From Acetobacterium woodii (GTDB lineage Bacteria; Bacillota; Clostridia; Eubacteriales; Eubacteriaceae), in the NCBI GenBank assembly GCA_016213825.1, contig JACQZP010000026.1, forward strand, positions 248,001 through 312,000: a stretch of 64,000 nt of DNA, read 5' to 3'. Position numbers and translations under genes: made by a program. The notes beneath the pieces are model-generated. The model was given only the letters and a program-made list of their open reading frames with translations. It did no database searches and had not been told where the DNA came from. Positions 8,706 through 17,242 of this stretch are shown here, in pieces (position 1 is the stretch's first letter; every line of letters starts with the position of its first letter).

Positions 8706-11700
8706 TTAGTATTTATCCATGTCGATATCACCCAGATCGATGCTGGGCTCGGGTGCCGTTACAGGCATGTCTTGGATTGGTTTTTGAGTGGTTGATGAAG
8801 CAGTGTTTGATTTTGCTTTGCTTCTAAGCTTAAAGGTGTCGACCAGTTGTTTAAGTAACTCAGCCTGACCAGAAAGTTCTTCGCTGGCAGCGGCGCTTTC
8901 TTCGGCGGTAGCGGAGTTCTGCTGAACCACATGAGCTACCTGTTCAACTCCGGTATCAATTTGAGCGATTCCGGATGCCTGTTCGTTAGAGGCAACGGCA
9001 ATATTGCCAATCAGAGTAGTGACTTTTTCGATGCCAGCGACAATATCGTCCAAAGCGACAGCCGTGTCATCGGCAATCTTCGTACCTTCCTGAACCTTGT
9101 CGATGGAACCTTCGATCAAAGCGGTGGTTTCTTTGGCAGCGTCGGCGCTTCTTGCCGCCAGACTTCTGACTTCCTCGGCGACGACGGCAAAGCCTTTACC
9201 ATGCTGTCCAGCTCGAGCCGCTTCCACGGCAGCGTTGAGTGCTAGAATATTAGTTTGGAAAGCAATGTCATCAATCACTTTGATAATTTTTGAAATGTCT
9301 TCAGAGGACTGGTTGATGGCCACCATGGAATTCTGCATTTGTGACATCTGAGCATTGCCCTTGGCAGCATGATCTTTAACTGTGTCAGCTAATTCCCGGG
9401 CTTTATTGGCATCAACCGCATTGTTTTTGGTTTGATCGGCTATTTCAGCAATGGAGGCTGTTAGTTCCTGAACTGAGCTGGCTTGTTCGGTGGATCCTTG
9501 AGCCAGGGACTGACTTCCAGCAGAAACCTGTCCAGAGCCGGAGGCAACCTGTTCGGCGGCGATATTAATATCACCCATGACATCGTTAAGCGATTGGATA
9601 ATCACATTGATGGCGTTGGAGATGGTGATCCAGTCGCCCCGGAATTCCCGGGCATTTTCAATGTCCAGGTTGCCTTTGGATAATTCTTCGATTTTTTCAG
9701 TAATTTCACTTACTACCATTTCTAAACGGCTGGCAGTGGTATTGACTGTTTGCTTGAGAATATCAATGTCACCTTTATAATTTCCAGTGATACGTTCACT
9801 GAGGTTGCCGTTCGAAATGGCATCCATTACCACCATGACTTCACCGATCGGTTTGTTTATTTCTTCCAGAATTTCATTCATGCCACTGACCAGTTCTTCC
9901 CAGGCGCCATTGAAATTTGTGGCATCTGCTCGAGTCTGCAGGTTACCTTCGGCGACTGCATTGGTGATCATGGTAGCGCCTTCGATCATTTCGCCGATGG
10001 ATGCTTTGACGGCGGCTAAACTGTTGCTGATTTCATTGAACTGAACACTGACTTCGCTGGTGTATTCATCCGCTTCACTGATGTTCATGTCGAAGTCAAG
10101 ATCGCCTGATGACAAACGATTCAAGTTATCAGCCAATCTGGTGACTTCAGTTTTAGTATAATCGCTGACGCGGATAATCGGGGTTAAATCAGTGACGATT
10201 TCTACGAAGCCAATATTTTCACCTTTTTTATTCTTGAGATAGGCGGTATCTTGTTTGTTGTTACGGCCAACCCATTCAAAGTAAGAATCAGACAGTCCCT
10301 GATCAACCAGTCGGCGGATCCCGCAGCCTTCGGTCTGACAAATGTTGGCACCGGCATTGTAGCAATCCATGCCACAGGCGGAAACACGATCTTTGATGAC
10401 GCCGTTGGCAATCATGAGATTTTCAAAGGCATGGTTCATAAAGGTCCATTTCATATCCATGTCGGTGACGTGGACAGGGAAGGGGATGCCGTCAATAATC
10501 GCTTCGTACCAGAACATATTATCGACCACCGTATCCAGGGTCTGATTGACACCAGAAATAACTTTGCCATACTCTCCGGCATGTTTGCTGACCTCAGCCC
10601 GCTTGGTGAAATCGCCGCGAATGGCTGAATCGGACAGCATGATGGTATCGGAAACCAGGCTACCAATGGCATTTTTTATCGAGACCATACTATTACTCAG
10701 AACATCATTTTCAGATTTGGGTTGAATATCAATGGATAAATTACCCAGCGCCATATTTTGGGCAGCTTCGGCTTGATCCCGAATATTTTCGGCCATATTG
10801 ACAAAGGATTTGGTTAACTCACCGATTTCATCAGATTTAGCGTCATCAGCCATGGAAAAGTCAATATCAACAGCGCCAAGAGCTAAGTGATCGGCAGCGT
10901 CAGCCAGCTTAGTAATGGGACGGATAAAACTGCGGGTAGAAATGACGATCAGACCGACGATGACTAAGAGCCCCAAAGCGAAGATAATCAGCATCATGGT
11001 CTGAATGGTATTGAATTGCTGGTTGAATTCCGCCAGCGGCAGACCTGTGGCCAGCACCCAACCGGTATCGCCAATTTCAGTTACATAACCCTGACTTTGG
11101 ATTCCTCCAATCGTGTAGCTAATCGCTCCGGGTGTTTTTTCGGTTAAGGCTGTAATGATATTTTTTGACATGTCGGTTTCAGCAAGGGGGGTATTATTAA
11201 AGTCAGGGTTGGGATTGTCAAAGACCGTTCCGCTATTGGTTGAGACAATGAAAAACCCGGTATCGCCAATTTTATTTTCGGCAATGATTTCTTTGGTGCG
11301 ATCAATGGAGACGTCCACACAGGTGGCACCGACTAAGTCCTTAGTACCTGGTTTAAATACCGGTGCGACCACACTTACAATGATTTGATTGGTAACAACG
11401 TCTAAATAGGGTTCGGAGATGAATACCTCTTTTTTGGCCACTAATTCCTGGTACCAGGGACGCGCATTGATATCATAGGTGCCGTCGGATGATGAACCGT
11501 CAGATTGAGTAAACTGACTGGAGTCGACATCGGCAACCCAGGCCACTCGAATGTTCTCTGGGTCGGTGGCGACCACATTATCCAGAGTCTGCTTAATTTC
11601 AGGAAAATTGGCTGTTGAGGTGATCCCGACTCCCGGGGTGACCTGATTAAATAAGCTTTGAATTTCGGGATTGGTGGATAGTTGGTTGGCGGTCTCCAGA

Positions 11701-11891
11701 TATTTAGTGAAATAGCTATCGATTTCATTGGAGACCGATTGCGACCGAGCAGATAATTCATTGATGGTAATTTTGGTTATCGCCTGGTTCACAACATAAA
11801 GGGATATACCGGCAACGATTGCAAAAATAATCGCAACCGGCAATCCGATGGACAGCAACATTTTGAAGAGTAAACCTTTTTTCTTATTCAT
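8706..11891 (-). CDS. Methyl-accepting chemotaxis protein with amino-acid-type dCache sensor
   Basis: About 1061 residues. Start at 11891 ([10 protein letters not shown]) because AAAGGAG sits just upstream; the longer TTG start at 11912 would include it. TM1 (~12-35) is followed by a dCache_1 sensor (~36-300) with Y139, R144, W146, Y147 (YDINARPWY) and D193 (CVDVS), the spacing described for the universal amino-acid-binding dCache motif. Then TM2 (~307-330), HAMP, extra HAMP-like segments, a PAS domain with the same CGMDC-type cysteines as its neighbours, more HAMP-like repeats and the methyl-accepting signalling domain. The tail is GDIDMDKY. Predicted amino-acid chemoreceptor; ligand specificity cannot be read from the sequence. 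Confidence 0.93.
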   Translation of the reverse strand: MNKKKGLLFKMLLSIGLPVAIIFAIVAGISLYVVNQAITKITINELSARSQSVSNEIDSYFTKYLETANQLSTNPEIQSLFNQVTPGVGITSTANFPEIKQTLDNVVATDPENIRVAWVADVDSSQFTQSDGSSSDGTYDINARPWYQELVAKKEVFISEPYLDVVTNQIIVSVVAPVFKPGTKDLVGATCVDVSIDRTKEIIAENKIGDTGFFIVSTNSGTVFDNPNPDFNNTPLAETDMSKNIITALTEKTPGAISYTIGGIQSQGYVTEIGDTGWVLATGLPLAEFNQQFNTIQTMMLIIFALGLLVIVGLIVISTRSFIRPITKLADAADHLALGAVDIDFSMADDAKSDEIGELTKSFVNMAENIRDQAEAAQNMALGNLSIDIQPKSENDVLSNSMVSIKNAIGSLVSDTIMLSDSAIRGDFTKRAEVSKHAGEYGKVISGVNQTLDTVVDNMFWYEAIIDGIPFPVHVTDMDMKWTFMNHAFENLMIANGVIKDRVSACGMDCYNAGANICQTEGCGIRRLVDQGLSDSYFEWVGRNNKQDTAYLKNKKGENIGFVEIVTDLTPIIRVSDYTKTEVTRLADNLNRLSSGDLDFDMNISEADEYTSEVSVQFNEISNSLAAVKASIGEMIEGATMITNAVAEGNLQTRADATNFNGAWEELVSGMNEILEEINKPIGEVMVVMDAISNGNLSERITGNYKGDIDILKQTVNTTASRLEMVVSEITEKIEELSKGNLDIENAREFRGDWITISNAINVIIQSLNDVMGDINIAAEQVASGSGQVSAGSQSLAQGSTEQASSVQELTASIAEIADQTKNNAVDANKARELADTVKDHAAKGNAQMSQMQNSMVAINQSSEDISKIIKVIDDIAFQTNILALNAAVEAARAGQHGKGFAVVAEEVRSLAARSADAAKETTALIEGSIDKVQEGTKIADDTAVALDDIVAGIEKVTTLIGNIAVASNEQASGIAQIDTGVEQVAHVVQQNSATAEESAAASEELSGQAELLKQLVDTFKLRSKAKSNTASSTTQKPIQDMPVTAPEPSIDLGDIDMDKY

Positions 11892-12398
11892 TTCTTTTCT
11901 CCTTTGGTTCAAAATAATGGATATTCGAATAGTGTGGTTCTTTGGAATGGGATTCGATAGGATTTAGTTTAGTTGAAATAGGAAATTAGATCAAGTGATA
12001 AATTGTGCCTTATACACGGAATTTTACCCTGTTATTGGAAGAATAAACAAAGAAATCGCAGCAGCTGAAAATTTATTATTAGAAAATTTTTGTGTCTCAA
12101 AACAGTATAGTATCTTCTTTAGTACAAAACTAAAAAATAAGCTACTTATATTGTTGTATTTCTTTGCATAAAAGATTAAGATAGTTAGAAAAGTGACCCA
12201 TTATTTTGAAACTATTATAGAGATAAATTATCCAGATGTTGGTCAATTAACGGGGTTACGGTAGTAAAAAATATCGATTCCTATCGTTAATAGCAGGTTT
12301 GTTGGCGTTAAATAAGGGTATATTGATAGCAAATCATTTTTAAAATTGGTTTTTGCTTAGTCATTCAATCGCTAAACCCCGAAAAGGAGTTGTTGACC
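11892..12398. other. AT-rich divergent intergenic region
   Basis: 507 bases between the leftward MCP and the rightward binding-protein gene. It must carry both promoters, but none stands out. TTGAGA-N16-TAATAA on the minus strand (about 12070-12100) is a weak candidate for the MCP. No ORF or recognised riboswitch was seen. Confidence 0.4.
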
Positions 12399-13523
12399 AT
12401 GAAACGAAAAAGAGCTTTTTTAGGATTGTTTTTTCCCATTATTATAACGTTAGCGCTCACTGCCTGTATGTCACAGAAACCGCTAACCATTGGTTTTGTC
12501 GCTAGTCTCACTGGGAGCACATCAGAGCTGGGGGTTAATGGTCGCAATGGTTTGATGATGGCAGTGGAAGAAGTAAATGCTGGCGGCGGTATTAACGGTA
12601 AATCAGTGGAAGTTGTTGTCAAGGATGATAAAAATGATCCCGAAACCGGGCTGACTGTCGATCAGGAATTATACGAAGCTGGTGTTTCATTTATTATCGG
12701 CCATATGACTAGCAATATGGCAGCCTTGAGTATCCCTTTTGTCAACAGTAAAGACATGTTGATGATTAACCCGACTATGAGTGCTACCACCCTGTTTAAT
12801 CAGGATGATCATCTTGTCGGGGTCATTTCTCCCAACAGCGATCAGGCGGTGGTTATTAAAGAAAGTATGGTGAAAAATGGCGGCGGAAAGAACGTGGCTG
12901 TTATTTATGAGTCGCAGAACCTTGCTTATACTGGTACGGTCAAAGACGGTGTTGCCCAGGAAATAGCACCGCTTGGCGGCCAAATTATTTATGAAGAAGC
13001 TTTTTTGTCAGAAGCTAACCCAAACTATCTGGAGATATCCCAACATGTTTTAAATAGCAAACCCGACAGTATTGTAATTTTAGCCTCATCGTTTGATGCC
13101 GCCATGTTTTGTCAGCAGTTTTATAAGCTGAATAATCAGACTCATATCTATCTTGCTGCATGGTCGATGAACAATGACCTGCTCTTGCAGGGGGGGGGAT
13201 CCGTCGAAGGTGTCACAATTACAAGCCTGATCGCTTCAGATTCACAGATGCCGACTTACATAGCGTTTCGGGAAAAATATCTTAATAAGTATGGTGCCGA
13301 ACCCACCTTTGCCGCAGTATACACATATGAAGCTGCGATGATGTTATTTAATACCATGGCGGATACCCGCAGCGACAAGCCGGAAACGATCAAAAGTGCA
13401 ATTATTAAAAAAGGCACATATCAGGGGCTTCAGAGTGATATAATCATTAATGAGTACGGGGATGCCAGTCGCACTATTTATGAATACGTTGTGAAGAATG
13501 GTCAATTTAAAAAGGCGGAATAG
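12399..13523 (+). CDS. Branched-chain amino acid-type ABC substrate-binding lipoprotein (Peripla_BP_6)
   Basis: 374 residues. ATG 12399 is chosen because AAAAGGAG (12382-12389) lies 9 bases before it. A lipoprotein signal peptide with lipobox LTAC places Cys near residue 23. The mature part begins with LTIGFVASLTGSTSELG and continues with GLMMAVEEVNAGGGINGK and KDDKNDPETG, typical of LivJ/type-I periplasmic binding proteins. No permease or ATPase follows. Instead a sensor GGDEF-EAL gene starts 3 bases after the stop, so the protein probably presents a ligand to that receptor rather than to a transporter. The ligand is unknown (amino acid or similar carboxylate by family). Confidence 0.88.
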   Translation: MKRKRAFLGLFFPIIITLALTACMSQKPLTIGFVASLTGSTSELGVNGRNGLMMAVEEVNAGGGINGKSVEVVVKDDKNDPETGLTVDQELYEAGVSFIIGHMTSNMAALSIPFVNSKDMLMINPTMSATTLFNQDDHLVGVISPNSDQAVVIKESMVKNGGGKNVAVIYESQNLAYTGTVKDGVAQEIAPLGGQIIYEEAFLSEANPNYLEISQHVLNSKPDSIVILASSFDAAMFCQQFYKLNNQTHIYLAAWSMNNDLLLQGGGSVEGVTITSLIASDSQMPTYIAFREKYLNKYGAEPTFAAVYTYEAAMMLFNTMADTRSDKPETIKSAIIKKGTYQGLQSDIIINEYGDASRTIYEYVVKNGQFKKAE

Positions 13524-13526
13524 AAA

Positions 13527-15869
13527 ATGAAGCGTATTAAAAAGCTGCGAGATTTCATTTTGATCAATAATATGCTTTCTATTGTTATCCCATTGATTCT
13601 CGTGGGGCTTTTAGTTACGCCACTAATATATAATTATCTGATCAAAGATATGCATGAAAAGAATACGATGATTGCAACAACTATTGCCCAGCGGATGTCA
13701 GATTTTATCGATGAATCATTCCAGGTGCTTTATCAGATTAATCATTTACTTGATGATGGGATGCTAAAGGATGACGTCTCCATTCAGATTTATTTAGATG
13801 CGCTGCTCGATAGCTCTGACTCGGTTGAGGGATTTGAAATTCTTGATACGAATGGAATAGTAAAAATCAGCGCCCCTCAAAATGTCAACATTCTGGGAGC
13901 AAATCGCACCAGTCAACCATTTTTCACCGAGACTAAGGCCACCAGACAACCCTTTGTGTCATCTTCTTTTATTTCTCAGCAAACAGGAAATCCCACGATT
14001 ACCATTGCCATTCCCCAAGCCGACGGGGTACTGGTAGCTTATTTAAATCTGGAAGAAATCAGTATGCTTTCGCTAAATCATATCAAAACCTTTGGAAATA
14101 CTGTGACGGTAGCCATCACCGACGGCAACGGCGTATTTATCTCCAATAAGGATATCATTAAGGTATATCAACGGGAAATGGAAGCAAATTATCAATCCAT
14201 CCATCCTGAATTTGAAATAGAAGATCAAGTTCATGCTTTTACTTATGAAGGAAAAACGGCCATGGTCAGTCATGCCGATGTTGACAATGCCAACTGGCAT
14301 GTCTTTGTCTATGAATCCTATGATTCGATTTTTGCTGCATTAAGACCCTTTTTAGCGATTATGCTGTTGTGTACCGGTTTACTGCTGTTCTTTTCCCGGT
14401 TTATTGCCCGGTTGGTCTTTAAAGACATCAACCACTCTTTTGGCGAACTGAACCAGCAGACCAAAGAAATTGCTGCCGGAGATTACCATCCGATTAATAC
14501 AGATAATCGTTTTGACGAATTTAATCGACTCACCGAAAATTTCAATGGTATGGTAGCCTGTGTGAAAGAGCGTGATGAAGCTTTGCAAATTCTTGCCTAC
14601 TATGACTCCCAGACCAGATTGCCCAATGCCGTCTATCTATCAGAGCATCTGAATCAACTGATTTTGAACGATCGGGGTAAAATTGCCGTGATCTGTTTTG
14701 ACATCCATAATTTCAAGCGAATTAATGATACCTATGGACCATCCTTTGGGGATAAGATTCTGGAAATGATGGGAGCTCGGTTATTGGAACTCAATTTATC
14801 CCAGGGCTTTGTTGCCCGGATCAACGGTTCCAATTTTGCCCGGGTGCTGACGGAAATTGAGAACCCGGATGATGTTCTTTTAGAGATTGAAAAGCTTAGA
14901 GCTGTTTTTAATCAGGCGATGACCTTTAATGAGAACAATGTTTATCTCCGCTTTCACGTGGGCATCGCCCTCTATCCCGATGATGCCCGGGTTGTGGAAG
15001 AATTGCTGCAATATGCTAATACGGCGGCAGAAATGGCGAAACAACGGGGTGTTTCCCAGTATGCTTTTTTTGAAAACAGTATGAAGCAGAATCTGCTCCG
15101 AAACATGACCCTGGAGAATTCGTTGCGGTCAGCTTTGGAGAATGGCGAGTTTTTTCTGCATTATCAGCCGCAAATCGATGTTAATAATAAAAAAATCCGA
15201 GGGTTTGAGGCGCTCATCCGTTGGGATCATCCGCAACTGGGAATGGTATCCCCACTGGATTTTATCCATATCGCCGAATCAACCGGACTGATTATTCCGA
15301 TTGGTGCTTGGGTACTGGAAACAGCCTGCCGACAAATGGTTTGCATTAATAAAAAAATGGGTACCCAGATTATGATTTCGGTCAATGTTTCGCCGGTGCA
15401 ATTGAGTCATGAGCAGTTCCCAGAAATGGTGGAAGAAACCCTGAAGCAATGTGGGCTTGAACCAAATTTACTGGAACTGGAAATTACTGAAAATTTATTT
15501 ATCAACTCTTTTGAAGAAGCTATTAAAATTTTCAATCGACTAAAGCGAATTGGAATTCGGATGTCGCTGGATGATTTTGGTACCGGTTATTCGTCCCTGG
15601 CTTATCTCAAAAACTTGCCCATCGATACCTTGAAAATTGATCAAGCCTTTACCCGAGATCTATTGATCAAGAAAGCTAATGAGAATTTAATGGAGTCCAT
15701 TATTTTGATGGCGCATACCCTACAAATGGATGTGATTGTGGAGGGGGTTGAAGAGTTAGAACAGTTCGATTGTTTGAAGTCTTATCATTGTGATCATGTC
15801 CAGGGATATTATTTCAGCCGCCCAATTGATCAATCAGAACTGGAAGATTGTTTTAAAAAGATGGGATAG
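13527..15869 (+). CDS. Membrane sensor protein with degenerate GGDEF and intact EAL (c-di-GMP phosphodiesterase)
   Basis: 780 residues. TM1 (~15-36), an extracytoplasmic dCache-like sensor (~37-270), TM2 (~275-297), HAMP-like linker, GGDEF domain (~350-510) and EAL domain (~525-780). The GGDEF signature is replaced by NGSNF (ARINGSNFARVL), so cyclase activity is unlikely. The EAL domain keeps its catalytic set: FEALIRW, VNVSPVQ, LELEITEN, DDFGTGYSS, LKIDQ and VEGVEE. It should hydrolyse c-di-GMP to pGpG at the membrane. The gene follows the binding lipoprotein by 3 bases, so periplasmic-type ligand capture may control EAL activity. Confidence 0.9.
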   Translation: MKRIKKLRDFILINNMLSIVIPLILVGLLVTPLIYNYLIKDMHEKNTMIATTIAQRMSDFIDESFQVLYQINHLLDDGMLKDDVSIQIYLDALLDSSDSVEGFEILDTNGIVKISAPQNVNILGANRTSQPFFTETKATRQPFVSSSFISQQTGNPTITIAIPQADGVLVAYLNLEEISMLSLNHIKTFGNTVTVAITDGNGVFISNKDIIKVYQREMEANYQSIHPEFEIEDQVHAFTYEGKTAMVSHADVDNANWHVFVYESYDSIFAALRPFLAIMLLCTGLLLFFSRFIARLVFKDINHSFGELNQQTKEIAAGDYHPINTDNRFDEFNRLTENFNGMVACVKERDEALQILAYYDSQTRLPNAVYLSEHLNQLILNDRGKIAVICFDIHNFKRINDTYGPSFGDKILEMMGARLLELNLSQGFVARINGSNFARVLTEIENPDDVLLEIEKLRAVFNQAMTFNENNVYLRFHVGIALYPDDARVVEELLQYANTAAEMAKQRGVSQYAFFENSMKQNLLRNMTLENSLRSALENGEFFLHYQPQIDVNNKKIRGFEALIRWDHPQLGMVSPLDFIHIAESTGLIIPIGAWVLETACRQMVCINKKMGTQIMISVNVSPVQLSHEQFPEMVEETLKQCGLEPNLLELEITENLFINSFEEAIKIFNRLKRIGIRMSLDDFGTGYSSLAYLKNLPIDTLKIDQAFTRDLLIKKANENLMESIILMAHTLQMDVIVEGVEELEQFDCLKSYHCDHVQGYYFSRPIDQSELEDCFKKMG

Positions 15870-15944
15870 TGATTCAGCCAAGCAATTTTTTGTTTGATTA
15901 TAAATTTTCCATGTCCGATCATACTAAATATTTAGGAGAACAAC

Positions 15945-16949
15945 ATGATAAAACCAATCCTAGCGATTCCGATGGGAGATGCCGCCGGCATCGGCCCTGA
16001 AATAACAGTAAAAGCCCTGGCTGACGATTCCGTTCACGAAATGGCCCGACTGGTGGTGGTGGGGGATCGGAAGGTGCTTGAGCAAGCCCAAGAGTTTTCA
16101 AAAGTAAAGCTGACCATTAATTGTATTAATGATCCGCATCGTGGCAACTATGAACCCGGGATTCTCAATCTGTTTGATTTGGATAATATTGACATGGATC
16201 AACTCAAAATCGGCGCGGTTCAGGCGATGACAGGAAAAGCGGCCTATGAATATATTGAAACAGCTACTCGGCTTTGTCTAGAAAAGAAAGCCGATGTGTT
16301 GACCACCACAGCTATTAATAAAGAATCCCTGAAAGCTGCCAAGGTACCCTTCATTGGTCATACCGAAATTGTAGGAGCCTTAACCCATACTAATAATCCT
16401 TTGACGATGTTTCAGGTTCATAACCTTCGGGTGTTCTTTCTCAGCCGCCATGTTTCACTCAAGCAAGCTTGTGATCTGGTGACCAGAGAAAATCTGTCAG
16501 CCTTTATTGATCAAAGTGTGGCAGCGTTGAAAAATTTGGGGGTTAAAAATCCCCGCATTGCCATTGCTGGGCTTAATCCCCACAGTGGTGAACACGGCTT
16601 ATTTGGGATGGAAGAAGTGGATGGGGTTACGCCGGCTGTGGTAGATGCGCAAAAGCGTGGTATTAACATTGACGGACCGATTGGAGCTGACAGTGTTTTT
16701 CATTTTGCTTTAAAAGGGAAATATGACGGGGTCTTATCGCTTTATCACGATCAGGGTCATATTGCTACCAAGATGGTGGATTTTGAAAAAACTATTTCGA
16801 TAACCATCGGGATGCCGATTCTCAGAACATCGGTGGATCATGGAACCGCCCTGGATATTGCCGGGCAGGGCATTGCCAGTCCGGTGAGTTTGATTGAAGC
16901 GATTCGGCTGGGGGCAGAGTATGCACCTTTTTTCAATCAGGAGCGGTAA
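15945..16949 (+). CDS. pdxA: PdxA-family dehydrogenase (4-hydroxythreonine-4-phosphate dehydrogenase or PdxA2)
   Basis: 334 residues, the normal family length, with RBS TAGGAG. It begins IPMGDAAGIGPEI, the PdxA nucleotide/substrate region, and keeps the metal-binding histidines in IGHTE, NPHSGEHG and LYHDQGHIATK. Family members oxidise 4-phosphohydroxy-L-threonine in vitamin B6 synthesis; the PdxA2 branch oxidises D-threonate or D-erythronate 4-phosphate. Usual partners of either pathway (pdxJ, or a DUF1537 kinase) are absent here, so the substrate cannot be chosen from context. It stands alone between two signalling genes. Confidence 0.85.
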   Translation: MIKPILAIPMGDAAGIGPEITVKALADDSVHEMARLVVVGDRKVLEQAQEFSKVKLTINCINDPHRGNYEPGILNLFDLDNIDMDQLKIGAVQAMTGKAAYEYIETATRLCLEKKADVLTTTAINKESLKAAKVPFIGHTEIVGALTHTNNPLTMFQVHNLRVFFLSRHVSLKQACDLVTRENLSAFIDQSVAALKNLGVKNPRIAIAGLNPHSGEHGLFGMEEVDGVTPAVVDAQKRGINIDGPIGADSVFHFALKGKYDGVLSLYHDQGHIATKMVDFEKTISITIGMPILRTSVDHGTALDIAGQGIASPVSLIEAIRLGAEYAPFFNQER

Positions 16950-17015
16950 GTTCGACTTGTGATTGCAGATTGGCGTATAGTCAGATGTTAATCGTTTAAT
17001 ATTATAAAATAGTAA

Positions 17016-17044
17016 TTGACTTATATTATGCAAAATAGTATAAT
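17016..17044 (+). promoter_or_regulatory. Sigma-A promoter for the MCP at 17243
   Basis: TTGACT (17016-17021), 17-base spacer, TATAAT (17039-17044). The spacer end and -10 region (GCAAAATAGTATAAT) recur exactly at 20402-20416 before a GGDEF-EAL gene. Confidence 0.75.
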
Positions 17045-17242
17045 TTTTTCTAATATATCATAATAATTATCAAAAAAGAAATCAAAGAAATTTTGGTTTC
17101 TTGAGACATCAAGTACGGATCGTAGTTCTATGCGAAATGATTTGTTTCGTTTTTTTTTATGCCTAAATACAAAAGCAATTGCTGTTATGGAGAGACTTGC
17201 AGCGAAGTAGTATTAATATTAACGAATCTGAAGGAGAAAAAG
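17045..17242 (+). promoter_or_regulatory. Long 5' leader with attenuator-like hairpin
   Basis: About 190 bases separate the promoter from the MCP start. Near 17130-17160 CGAAA pairs with TTTCG, followed by a run of T, a weak intrinsic-terminator shape inside the leader. No known riboswitch consensus (in particular no GEMM c-di-GMP core) was recognised. Confidence 0.3.

Noticed and set aside
17045-17242. c-di-GMP (GEMM) riboswitch in the MCP leader
   Set aside because: The conserved core (GGGCAAACC and GACGCAAAGCC-like segments) is absent; only a weak terminator-like hairpin is present.
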